Assembly (NCBI GenBank): GCA_035940575.1
Contig: DASZER010000043.1
Coordinates: 124,001-188,000, forward strand
Length of the DNA: 64,000 nt
Origin: BP-191 sp035940575
GTDB taxonomy: Bacteria > Actinomycetota > Actinomycetes > BP-191
Direction: 5' to 3'
Shown: one piece after another, positions 9,108-17,276 of the stretch
Numbering within the stretch: position 1 is the first letter of the stretch
Layout of the letters: each line of letters opens with the position of its first letter
Notes under the pieces: model-generated
Told to the model about the DNA's origin: nothing
The model's database searches: none
The model's input: the letters and a program-made list of their open reading frames with translations, nothing else
Made by a program: the position numbers and the translations under genes

Positions 9108-9279
9108 TGACGCCGATGGTGCACAGGGCCGACTCGAGGATGTTCTGGAGCGCGCCCTGCGCGAAGCCCCAGATGCCCGCGACGATGACCGCCGTCATCA
9201 ACGTGATCAGCACCCACCCCGGCACGTCGCCGCGCTCGCGGTCCGTGCCCGCGGCGCGGGTGAGGAGGTACGTGATCAT
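9082..9279 (-). CDS. Flp-type pilin-like small membrane protein
   Basis: A 65-aa protein with a polar N-terminus (TRAAGTDRERGD), one hydrophobic helix (VPGWVLITLMTAVIVAGIWG) and a short tail with two cysteines. Size, topology and its place between tadC and the tadE genes fit an actinobacterial Flp-type major pilin, but the typical G/XXXXEY processing site is not obvious (GDVPGW stands there instead). It begins within the tadC stop (ATGA overlap) and its 3' end overlaps the next gene by 26 bp. It was found as the C-terminal part of a longer spurious frame. Confidence 0.7.
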   Translation of the reverse strand: MITYLLTRAAGTDRERGDVPGWVLITLMTAVIVAGIWGFAQGALQNILESALCTIGVNGSGANCQ

Positions 9280-10217
9280 GGCGTGAGCACCTGCAATCCG
9301 TAGAAGCCGGGGAACAGCGCGAAAACTACCGTCGCGGGCAGGACCAGGAACACCACCGGGACGAGCATCGCGATCTCCTTGCGACCCCCCGACTCCAGCA
9401 GCGCGCGCTTGCCCGCCTCGCGCACGTCGACCGCCTGCGCGCGCAGCACGTCGGCCAGCGGCGTCCCGCGCTCGACCGCGATCGCGACGCCGTCGACGAA
9501 CCGCGCGAGCGCCGGCAGCGACGTGCGGTTGGCGATGCCCTCCAGGGCGACGATGAGGGAGGCGCCCGCCTTGGCGTCGTTGAGGGCGTTGCGCAGCTCG
9601 GCGGCGAGCTCGCCCCGGCTGATGCGGGTGACGCGTTCGAGCGCGCCGACGGGACCCTCGCCCGCCGTCACCGCGAGCGCGAGCAGCTCGGCGATCGTCG
9701 GGAACTCCGCGAGCATCGTCTGCTCCCGCTTCGCCACCTCGTGCGTGAGCCGCCGGTCGCGCGCGAGCACGCCGAACAGCGCCAGCCCGAGGCTGACGAG
9801 CAGCAGCGCGAACGGGTTCGCGGCCCTGCCTGTCACGATCGCGAGCACCGTCACCGCGAGGCCGGCGAGGAAGCCGAGCGCGCCCCACACGACCTGCTCC
9901 GCGCGGAACTGCTCGACCGTCATCCCGCGCCCCGCCTGCGTGAGCCGCCGCCGCAGCGACGCGGCGCCGCCGAACCAGCGGTCGAGGTGCTTCGCGGCGT
10001 CCGTGAGGACGGGGCGCAGGAGGCGTTCGAGCGTCGGGAACGGCGTCAGCGTCTCCGGCGCGGCGAGCAGCCGGCTCGGGCGCGGGGCGTCGCGCAGGTA
10101 CGGCGCGAGGCGGTCGTCGAGGCGTGGCGTACGCAGCGGCGGCGCGTACGCCACGGCCAGCGCGAGCCCCGTCCCGCCGAGCGCGCCGAGGAGCATGCCG
10201 AGGAGGGTGGCGTTCAT
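9276..10217 (-). CDS. tadC: Type II secretion F family protein, TadC-like
   Basis: A 313-aa inner-membrane platform protein of the Tad pilus. An N-terminal helix, a cytoplasmic region containing LRRRLTQAGRGMTVEQFR, two central helices, the conserved T2SSF region (ELLALAVTAGEGPVGALERV), and a C-terminal hydrophobic hairpin are visible. With TadB it would form the membrane base on which the TadA ATPase works. It overlaps tadB and the pilin gene by 4 bp each. The start is the ATG at 10217; the open frame upstream of it is non-coding. Confidence 0.88.
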   Translation of the reverse strand: MNATLLGMLLGALGGTGLALAVAYAPPLRTPRLDDRLAPYLRDAPRPSRLLAAPETLTPFPTLERLLRPVLTDAAKHLDRWFGGAASLRRRLTQAGRGMTVEQFRAEQVVWGALGFLAGLAVTVLAIVTGRAANPFALLLVSLGLALFGVLARDRRLTHEVAKREQTMLAEFPTIAELLALAVTAGEGPVGALERVTRISRGELAAELRNALNDAKAGASLIVALEGIANRTSLPALARFVDGVAIAVERGTPLADVLRAQAVDVREAGKRALLESGGRKEIAMLVPVVFLVLPATVVFALFPGFYGLQVLTP

Positions 10218-11071
10218 CGCAGCACCCGCTGCTCCTCGGGCAGCCGCGCGATGCGCAGCATGACGCGGTACGCGAGGAACGACACCGCTCCCCCGCCGAG
10301 CAGCACCATCGCGCCGGTCGCGGTGCGGTACGCCTCGACGGCGCCCGGGCGCGTCGAGAGCAGGAGCAGCAGCAGCCACGGCGCGGCCAGCGCGAGCCGC
10401 GCGGCGCTGACCGTCCAGCCCTGCCGCGTCTCCAGCTCCGCGCGGGTGCGGGCGTCCTCGCGCAGGAACGCCGAGAGCGTTCGCAGCAGGCGGCCGAGGT
10501 CGGTGCCGCCGACCTCGCGGGCCATCCGCAGCGACTCGACGACGCGGTCGCCGACCGGGTCGGCGAGGCTCGCCTTGAGCCGGTCGAGGCAGTCGCCGAA
10601 GCGGCCCGTCGCGCGGTAGTCGGCGGCGAAGCGCGCGAACGGCGTACGCAGCAGCTCGGGCCCGCGCGTGCCGAGCTGGCTCACCGCCTCGGGCAGCGAC
10701 AGGCCCGCGCGGATCGCGGAGGCGAGGTTGTCGACGACCTCGGGCCAGACCTCGCGCAGCTCCAGCGAGCGCTTGCGCCTGCGGCCGCGGACGACGTTGA
10801 TGGGCGCCGCGGCGGCGAAGCCGCCGAACACCAGCCCGATCAGCGCGACCCTGCTCACGCCGGCCACGAGCACGAACGTCACGAGCCCGAGCACCACGCT
10901 GACGCCGAGTAGCTGCCCCGGCGACACGCCCTCGACGCCCGCCTGCGCGAGCAGCTCCTCGACGCGCGTCCGCAGCGCCGTGCGCCGCGTCCTCGGTGCC
11001 GGCTCGCTCGTGAACGCGCGCACGACGAGGAACACGCCGACGCCGAGCAGCAGCCCGAGGAACGCGCCCAC
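10214..11071 (-). CDS. tadB: Type II secretion F family protein, TadB-like
   Basis: A 285-aa TadB-type membrane protein: N-terminal helix, paired helices near residues 55-90, cytoplasmic T2SSF domain (LREVWPEVVDNLASAIRAGL is the family signature), and C-terminal helices. It starts directly after the tadA stop and overlaps tadC by 4 bp. It is the partner of TadC in the pilus assembly platform at the cytoplasmic membrane. Confidence 0.9.
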   Translation of the reverse strand: MGAFLGLLLGVGVFLVVRAFTSEPAPRTRRTALRTRVEELLAQAGVEGVSPGQLLGVSVVLGLVTFVLVAGVSRVALIGLVFGGFAAAAPINVVRGRRRKRSLELREVWPEVVDNLASAIRAGLSLPEAVSQLGTRGPELLRTPFARFAADYRATGRFGDCLDRLKASLADPVGDRVVESLRMAREVGGTDLGRLLRTLSAFLREDARTRAELETRQGWTVSAARLALAAPWLLLLLLSTRPGAVEAYRTATGAMVLLGGGAVSFLAYRVMLRIARLPEEQRVLR

Positions 11072-12310
11072 CTACGGAGCCCCGTACGCCGGCGGCGCGA
11101 GTAGCTCGGCGAGGTCGTGGCCGGCGCGCGCGAAGCGCTCGGGGTGCGGCGGGTACCCCTCCGCGCGGACCAGCTCCTCGCCGCGGCTCGCGTAGATCTG
11201 GCTGGTCTCCACGACGTCGCCCTCGACGCGCCCTGGCACGCCGACGACCTCGGAGACGCGGCGCCTGCCCTCGCGCGTCGTCTCGGTGTGCACGACGAGG
11301 TCGATGCTCGACGCGACGGTCGGGACGACGAACGAGTGCGAGACGTTCTCGCCGGCGAGCAGCGGCAGCGTGCACATCTTCACGACGGCCTCGCGCGCGG
11401 AGTTCGCGTGGATCGAGCACATGCCCGGCAGGCCGCTGTTGAGGGCGATCAGCAGGTCGAGGCACTCCTCCTGGCGTACCTCGCCGACGATGATGCGGTC
11501 GGGCCGCATCCGCAGCGCCTCCTTCACGAGCCGCCGCAGGCGCACCTCGCCGGTGCCTTCGAGGTTGGGCTGGCGGGTCTGCATCGCGACGACGTCGGGC
11601 AGCGGCACGCGGAGCTCGAACACCTCCTCGACCGTGATCACGCGCTCGCGCCCGGGGATCGCGGCGGCGAGGCAGTTGAGCAGCGTCGTCTTCCCTGCCT
11701 GCGTGCCGCCGGCCACGATGACGTTGAGGCCGCTCGCCACCGCCGCCTCGAGGAACCGCGCCGCCTGCGTCGTCAGGCTCCCGAGCGCGACGAGCTCGTC
11801 GAGGCTGTGCGCGGTGAGGACGAACTTGCGGATGTTCACCGACCAGTGGCGCCGCGTGATGTCGGGGATCACGACGTGCAGCCTGCTGCCGTCCGGGAGC
11901 ATCGCGTCGACGAACGGCGTCGAGAGGTCCACGCGCCGCCCGCTCGACTTCAGCATCTTCTCCACGAGGTCCTGGACCTGGCCCTCGGTGAGGATCGTGT
12001 TCGTCAGCTCGCTGCGCCCGCGCCGCGCGACGAACACGCGCCCGGGCTCGTTGACCCAGATCTCCTCGACCGTCGGGTCGTCCAGGTACCGCTGCAACGG
12101 GCCGAACCCGGCGACGGCGTCGTAGACGTCGCGGCTCGCGCGGGTGCGGTCGGGCAGCGGCGGCAGCGTCGAGGCGAGCGAGCGCTCGTCGTAGTCGGAG
12201 ATGACCTCCTCGACGAGGCGGCGTACGGCGGCGGCGTCGTTCGCGGGGTCGAGGCCGCGGCGGCGTACGAGCTCGCGCACCTCGCGCTCGACGATCGCCG
12301 TGGCGTCCAC
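11072..12310 (-). CDS. tadA: Tad pilus assembly ATPase TadA/CpaF
   Basis: A 412-aa secretion ATPase of the TadA/VirB11 family that powers Flp pilus assembly. The Walker A motif GGTQAGKTT is at about 201-209. The VITVEEVFEL Asp-box region, MRPDRIIVGEVRQEE (Walker B) and the His-box SIHANSA all follow in order. The motif order and length are normal for the family. It is the first gene of the pilus operon and lies 33 bp downstream of a TetR regulator on the same strand, which could regulate it. Confidence 0.93.
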   Translation of the reverse strand: MDATAIVEREVRELVRRRGLDPANDAAAVRRLVEEVISDYDERSLASTLPPLPDRTRASRDVYDAVAGFGPLQRYLDDPTVEEIWVNEPGRVFVARRGRSELTNTILTEGQVQDLVEKMLKSSGRRVDLSTPFVDAMLPDGSRLHVVIPDITRRHWSVNIRKFVLTAHSLDELVALGSLTTQAARFLEAAVASGLNVIVAGGTQAGKTTLLNCLAAAIPGRERVITVEEVFELRVPLPDVVAMQTRQPNLEGTGEVRLRRLVKEALRMRPDRIIVGEVRQEECLDLLIALNSGLPGMCSIHANSAREAVVKMCTLPLLAGENVSHSFVVPTVASSIDLVVHTETTREGRRRVSEVVGVPGRVEGDVVETSQIYASRGEELVRAEGYPPHPERFARAGHDLAELLAPPAYGAP

Positions 12311-12343
12311 GGGCGACAGTATGCGGCCTTCGTCCCCCCGGGC

Positions 12344-12934
12344 TCAGAGCCCGTCCACAGGCACCGCGACGCGCAGCGCCGCGTCCGCCAGCGGCTCCTC
12401 CAGCGCGGCGAGGTCGCGCCCCTCCCGCAGCGCGCGCGCCGCCGTCTCGGCCGTCCCGATCGCGAGCAGGTACAGCACCTCGCCGTCAGGGACGGGCAGG
12501 CCGGCGCGGGCGAGCCCGGCGCGGTACCGCTCCGCGAGGCGGCCCGCGGCGGCGTCGCGCAGGTCCGGGACGTGCCAGGCCTCGAGCAGGTAGACCCGGG
12601 CCCAGCAACGGTCCTCCGCGAGCCCGCGCAGGTACGCGCGGGTCGCGAAGCGCACCCCCTCCGACCAGTCCGCGGCGCTGAGCACCGCCCGCGCGAGCCG
12701 TGCCTCGAAGACCTCGCAGCCGAGCAGGAACGCCTCGCCGAAGCACTCCTCCTTCGAGGCGAACTCCGCGTAGAACGTGCCGCGGGAGACCCGCGCCCTG
12801 CGCACCACGTCGGCGACCGTCGTCGCGACGTAGCCCCGCTCGCCGACCGCCTCGACCGCGGCGTTCAGCAGCCGCGCGCGGGCGGGCCCGACGGCGAGGA
12901 AGCCGGGGTGCCGCACCACGATCGTCCCGGCCAC
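12344..12934 (-). CDS. TetR family transcriptional regulator
   Basis: A 196-aa TetR-type repressor. The DNA-binding helix-turn-helix is at about residues 20-66 (TTVADVVRRARVSRGTFYAE), with an all-helical ligand-binding domain behind it. It is divergent from the collagen-motif secreted protein gene and upstream of, and co-directional with, the tad operon, so it may control either. The ligand cannot be predicted. Confidence 0.9.
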   Translation of the reverse strand: MAGTIVVRHPGFLAVGPARARLLNAAVEAVGERGYVATTVADVVRRARVSRGTFYAEFASKEECFGEAFLLGCEVFEARLARAVLSAADWSEGVRFATRAYLRGLAEDRCWARVYLLEAWHVPDLRDAAAGRLAERYRAGLARAGLPVPDGEVLYLLAIGTAETAARALREGRDLAALEEPLADAALRVAVPVDGL

Positions 12935-13062
12935 GGCGCGAGCGTACCCGTGGGGTACGCGGACGTCCCGATAAGTACGGGGTTGCGCCCCGGCGCGAGG
13001 GCGGCGCCGCCGAGCCGAGTATCGCCGTTGTCAGCAAGCCCGTCGCACGAGGAGCACTCCCC

Positions 13063-13605
13063 ATGAAGAAGTCCCGGATCCTGAAGGTCGCCGCCGCCAC
13101 CGTCGGTGGAGTCCTCGCCCTCGGCGGCATCGCGTACGCGGCCTGGGGCGCGGTCGTCCAGCCCGACGGCCAGATCTACGCGTGCTACGGCGCCGACGGC
13201 ACCATGCACGTCAAGGAGAACGACGGCACGACCGGCTACACCACCTGCCCCGACGGCCAGAAGCTGATGTCCTGGAACCAGCGCGGCCTGCGCGGGCCGA
13301 CGGGCCCGATGGGCATGCCGGGGCCGGCGTACTTCACGCGCGTCCTCACGACCGACAACGCCACCGTCAAGCCGGCGATGACGCCGATCAAGACCTGGAA
13401 CTACACCGACGGCACCGTGTGGATCAACGTGCCCGAGAAGGACGTCCGCAACTGCGCCGTCACCGCGACGCCCGTGGGCGCCAAGCCCGACACGACCGTG
13501 ATCCGCCAGCCGGTCGACTACAAGGACTGGGTGCTGCTCTACACCTACACGGGGACGGCGCGCACCCAGACGGCCGTCGACGTCGTCCTCGCCTGCTGGA
13601 GCTAG
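13063..13605 (+). CDS. Secreted protein with a short collagen-like motif
   Basis: A 180-aa exported protein. The ATG at 13063 follows an AGGAG ribosome site with 8-bp spacing. A basic start and one hydrophobic segment (about 9-32) form a signal peptide or anchor. Next come a Cys pair (ACYG, TTCPDGQ), five collagen-type triplets (GLRGPTGPMGMPGPA, residues 75-89), and a C-terminal beta-rich domain with two cysteines. Similar layouts occur in actinobacterial surface proteins; a function is not known. The gene ends at a large inverted repeat. Confidence 0.75.
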   Translation: MKKSRILKVAAATVGGVLALGGIAYAAWGAVVQPDGQIYACYGADGTMHVKENDGTTGYTTCPDGQKLMSWNQRGLRGPTGPMGMPGPAYFTRVLTTDNATVKPAMTPIKTWNYTDGTVWINVPEKDVRNCAVTATPVGAKPDTTVIRQPVDYKDWVLLYTYTGTARTQTAVDVVLACWS

Positions 13606-13607
13606 CC

Positions 13608-13731
13608 GGGCGTGTCTCCCACGTCCTGATCGTCGCGAGCGGAGTCCCTGGCGGTGGATCGCGAGGCGACAACGCCGCGACGCACCGTCAGGGGCGCGGC
13701 GCGGCAGATCGAGGACGTGCGAGACACGCCC
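13608..13731. repeat. Long imperfect inverted repeat filling a convergent intergenic gap
   Basis: Outer arms 13608-13631 (GGGCGTGTCTCCCACGTCCT...) and 13707-13731 are inverted copies with one mismatch and one single-base gap over about 25 bp. Weaker pairing (14 of 18 positions) continues inward to about 13655 and 13683, leaving a loop of roughly 26 bases. The repeat fills nearly the whole gap between two convergent stops. It may be a bidirectional terminator or a MITE-like element with GGGCGTGTC termini. No target-site duplication was seen. Confidence 0.75.
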
Positions 13732-13733
13732 TC

Positions 13734-16478
13734 TCACTCGCTGCCCGTCAGCGCGGCGGCCCGTTCCCGATCGTCGGGGCGGGCCGCCGTCGCGTACACC
13801 CCCGGCAGCTCGCCGCGCGAGGAGACCGCGAGCTTGCGGTAGGCCGACCCCAGGTGCATCTCCACCGTCCGGACCGTCAGGAACAGGTGCTGTGCGATCC
13901 GGCGGTTGCTCATGCCGGAGGCCGCGAGCCGCGCGATGCGGTCCTCCGACGGGGTCAGCGCGTCGACCCCCGTCCGTTCGACCCGGCGCGGCCGGGCCCC
14001 GGCAAGGCGGAGCTCCTCGCGGGCGCGGGTCTCGATGGGGACGGCGCCGTTGCGCGCCGCGTACTCCAGCGCCGACAGCAGCGGCGGGCGCGCGTCGGCC
14101 CGGCGGCCGGCGCGGCGCAGCGCGGCCCCAAGGGCCACCTCGGCGTTGGCGAGGTTCCACCGGTACGGCGACGCGCCCAGCACCTCGACGGCGCGTTCGA
14201 GGGTGGCGATCGCCTCGTCCCCGCGGAGTGCGATCCCCAGCGCGGTGAGGGCGAGACCCGTCTCCTGCGGGTAGCCCGACCGCTCGGCCGCCTCCAGGGT
14301 GGCGCGCGCGACCTCCTCCGCCTCCTTCAGACGCCCTACGCCCGCCAGCGCGATGGCGTAGTCGGAGGACAGCCCGGCACCGGCGTGCAGGCGGCCGCCC
14401 AGCAGCTCGTACGCGCGCTCGGCCGGCTCGATCGCCGCGGCGTAGTCCCCCCGGTCCAGGGCGAGCTCCAGCCGGCGGCGGTCAAGCAGCCGCGTCGCGT
14501 AGTTGTCCTCGCGGCCACTCAGCGTCATCAGGAGCTGTTCAGCCTCGGCGAAGCGCCCCTGCATGGACAGGGTGGTGACGAGCCAGTCCTCGAGAGCCAC
14601 GCGGTACTGCGGCGTGAGCCCCGGCGACACCAGACCGAGGCGCAGCGCGGCCTCGCAGGCGGGCAGGTCCCCGAGCTGGTTGGCCGAGATCGCGAGCTGG
14701 AGCTGCGCCGCCGCGTAGACCATCTCGGCACCGGTGCTCCGCGCCCGGTCGAGGAGGTTCGAGGCGATCGCGGCGGCCGCCTCCGGGGTGTCCGTCATCG
14801 AGGTCATGCGCATGTGCCAGAGCGCGATCGGGCTCAGCTCGGCGTCCTCGGAGCCGTTCGCCCTGGCGAGCAGCTCCTGCACCTCCGCCACCGGCGCCCC
14901 GCCGACCCGCCGGACGTACGCCTGCACGGTCAGCGCCCGGCGCTCCGCGGGGGTCCGGCCCTCGAGGTCGCAGGGCATCCGCTCGACGACCCGCAGCAGC
15001 TCGTCGATCACGGCCCCCTGCTCCGTCATGGCCATGACGCGTACGGCGTCGAGCTCCAGCCGCCGCTGCGCGTCGAGACCCGGCGACGACTGCACGTCGT
15101 CGAGCAGCGCCACGGCCTCGTCATGGCGCTCCGCCTCGACGTAGGCGTCGGCGAGCGACACGGCGACGTCGGCGCGCAGGGCGTCCGACCTCGCCTCGGC
15201 GTACGCGGCCCGCAGCGTCGCGATGGCGTCCGGGCGGCCGAGCCGGGCCTGGAGGCAGCCCAGCTCGTAGCGCATCGCCGCGCGCGCGTCGGCGCGCGGC
15301 GGCTCCTCCAGTGCCCGCTGGAGGTAGCGGACGGCCGCGCGCGGGGCGGCGCGCGAGAGCGCGCGGTCGGCGGCGTCCCGCAGCAGCCGTACGGCGGCGG
15401 CGTCGCCCTCGGGCTCGCCGTGCAGCAGGTGCGCCGCGACGACCTCGACGTCGGCGCCGCGTTCGGCCAGCAGGCGGGCGGCGTCGGAGTGGGCCCGGCG
15501 GCGTTCCAGCGGCGGGATCTCCTCGTAGACCGCGGTGCGCATGAGCGGGTGGGCGAACGACAGCCGGCCGCCGGCGAACACGAGGATCTCGGCCGCGATC
15601 AGCGCGTCCGCGCAGCGTCCGGCCGACACCTCGTCGATCCCGGCGACGGCCGCGGCCTCGGCCGGCGTCGGCGGCTCGGACGACAGCGCGATCGCGCGGG
15701 AGAGGGCAACCGCGTCGTCGGACACGCGCGCGACGCGGCGCAGGATGCCGCGCCCGACGTTCGCGGGCGCGACCCGCTCGACGTCGAGGTCCGCACCGGC
15801 GCGCGCGACCTCCAGCACGAGGAGGGGGTTGCCGCCCGTCGCGCGGTGGACCGTCGCCGGGTCCCGCGCGGAGACCAGCGCCGCCACGCCCTCGGCGCTC
15901 AGCGGCCGCGGGCGGACCACCTCCGCGAGGCCCGCCAGCTCCGCGACCGCGCCGGGGTCGGTGCCCGGCTCGGCGGGGCGCGCGCTCGCCAGCAGCAGGA
16001 TCGGCAGGCCTTCGAGGCGCCGGGCGAGGTACCCGACGAAGCGGGAGGACTCCTCGTCGAGCCAGTGCAGGTCGTCGACCACGACGACGAGCGGGCTGCG
16101 GTCGGATAGCCCGACGGCGAGCCAGAACAGGCCGTAGAGCGGGTCGCCCGTCCGGTCGCCGTCGAAGCCGAGCACCGGCCGCGCCAGGCCGGCGGGGCCG
16201 TCGAAGAGCCCGTCCCGCTCCTCCTTCGGCAGCCGCATCACCGCCGCCGCGAACAGCTCGCGCACGGCACCGAAGGAGAGCGTCCCCTCCAGCTCGGCGC
16301 CGCGCGTACGGAGGACCGACACGCCCTCGGCCTCGCGCAACGCCTCGTCGACGAGGGCGGACTTGCCGATGCCGGCGGGTCCCTCGACCAGCACGACGGC
16401 CCCCGTCCCGCTGTCGCGCAACGTGCGCAGGTGCGCCCGCAGGCTCGCGAGCTCCGCGTCGCGCTCGACGAGTGGCAC
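13734..16478 (-). CDS. LAL-type LuxR family regulator (AAA ATPase + HTH)
   Basis: A 914-aa large ATP-binding regulator of the LuxR family (MalT-like). The N-terminal AAA domain has Walker A GPAGIGKS at 33-40 and Walker B LVVVVDD at about 130-136 (DDLHWLDEES follows). A long middle region of TPR-like helical repeats precedes a C-terminal LuxR helix-turn-helix from about residue 841 (LTPSEDRIARLAASGMSNRR). Such proteins activate transcription in response to a ligand or partner. It is transcribed divergently from the DUF488 gene. Confidence 0.93.
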   Translation of the reverse strand: MPLVERDAELASLRAHLRTLRDSGTGAVVLVEGPAGIGKSALVDEALREAEGVSVLRTRGAELEGTLSFGAVRELFAAAVMRLPKEERDGLFDGPAGLARPVLGFDGDRTGDPLYGLFWLAVGLSDRSPLVVVVDDLHWLDEESSRFVGYLARRLEGLPILLLASARPAEPGTDPGAVAELAGLAEVVRPRPLSAEGVAALVSARDPATVHRATGGNPLLVLEVARAGADLDVERVAPANVGRGILRRVARVSDDAVALSRAIALSSEPPTPAEAAAVAGIDEVSAGRCADALIAAEILVFAGGRLSFAHPLMRTAVYEEIPPLERRRAHSDAARLLAERGADVEVVAAHLLHGEPEGDAAAVRLLRDAADRALSRAAPRAAVRYLQRALEEPPRADARAAMRYELGCLQARLGRPDAIATLRAAYAEARSDALRADVAVSLADAYVEAERHDEAVALLDDVQSSPGLDAQRRLELDAVRVMAMTEQGAVIDELLRVVERMPCDLEGRTPAERRALTVQAYVRRVGGAPVAEVQELLARANGSEDAELSPIALWHMRMTSMTDTPEAAAAIASNLLDRARSTGAEMVYAAAQLQLAISANQLGDLPACEAALRLGLVSPGLTPQYRVALEDWLVTTLSMQGRFAEAEQLLMTLSGREDNYATRLLDRRRLELALDRGDYAAAIEPAERAYELLGGRLHAGAGLSSDYAIALAGVGRLKEAEEVARATLEAAERSGYPQETGLALTALGIALRGDEAIATLERAVEVLGASPYRWNLANAEVALGAALRRAGRRADARPPLLSALEYAARNGAVPIETRAREELRLAGARPRRVERTGVDALTPSEDRIARLAASGMSNRRIAQHLFLTVRTVEMHLGSAYRKLAVSSRGELPGVYATAARPDDRERAAALTGSE

Positions 16479-16536
16479 GCGGCATGTCTACCAGCGGGTG
16501 ATTCCGGCAGCCAGGGACGACGTAGGTTCTCGAGCC

Positions 16537-17043
16537 ATGCTGCTGACGGTCGGGCACGGCACGCACGAGCAGGACGCGTTCACCGCGCTGCTGCGCGGCG
16601 CGGGCGTGACGACGCTGGTGGACGTACGCACCGCGCCGGGGTCGCGGCGGTACCCGTGGTTCGGCCGCGACGCGCTGGCGGCGTGGCTCCCCGAGGCGGG
16701 CATCGCGTACGAGCACGAGCGCGCGCTGGGCGGCTTCCGCAAGCCGCTGCCCGGCTCCCCCAACGCCGGCTGGCGCAACGAGTCGTTCCGCGGTTACGCC
16801 GACTACATGCGGACCGAGCCGTTCTGGACCGCGCTCGACGGCGTGCTCGCGCTGGCCGGCCAGGTCGCCGTGATGTGCTCGGAGAGCGTCTGGTGGCGCT
16901 GCCACCGGCGGCTCGTCGCCGACGCCGCGCAGGTCGTACGCGAGGTGCCGGTCGAGCACCTCATGCCCGACGGCCGTACGTCGCCGCACCGTCCCACCGA
17001 GGGCGTACGGCGCGACGGCGAGCTGCTGGTCTATCCCGGCTGA
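16537..17043 (+). CDS. DUF488 family protein
   Basis: A 168-aa DUF488 protein. The N-terminus LLTVGHGTHEQDAF, then VDVRTAPGSRRYPWF, and near the end CSESVWWRCHRRLVA are all family signatures. The conserved cysteines and His suggest a metal or nucleotide site, but biochemical function is unproven. The start is the ATG at 16537, 58 bp from the divergent LAL gene. Confidence 0.88.
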   Translation: MLLTVGHGTHEQDAFTALLRGAGVTTLVDVRTAPGSRRYPWFGRDALAAWLPEAGIAYEHERALGGFRKPLPGSPNAGWRNESFRGYADYMRTEPFWTALDGVLALAGQVAVMCSESVWWRCHRRLVADAAQVVREVPVEHLMPDGRTSPHRPTEGVRRDGELLVYPG

Positions 17044-17090
17044 CAGAGGCACGCTCCACAGCCGGTCCTGGCGGGTGCCAGGATGGGCGC

Positions 17091-17261
17091 ATGGCGCGAT
17101 TCCACAAGGGCGACCGGGTGCTGATCACCGAGGGCGCGTTCAAGGGGCAGTGGGCCGTGATCGTCGACAAGGACGTCATCGGCGACGAGCTCACCGTGGC
17201 CCTCGGCGAGGACGGGCGCGAGATCCGTACGCACGAGGCGCACGTCGAGAAGGCGGACTAG
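17091..17261 (+). CDS. KOW-motif-like small protein
   Basis: A 56-aa protein whose sequence HKGDRVLITEGAFKGQWAVI matches a KOW motif, as found in NusG and L24 and usually nucleic-acid binding. It is followed by a short beta-strand region. The ATG at 17091 is 47 bp after the DUF488 stop, so the two genes may be co-transcribed. The target is unknown. Confidence 0.7.
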   Translation: MARFHKGDRVLITEGAFKGQWAVIVDKDVIGDELTVALGEDGREIRTHEAHVEKAD

Positions 17262-17276
17262 CCGCTCAGCGCTCCG

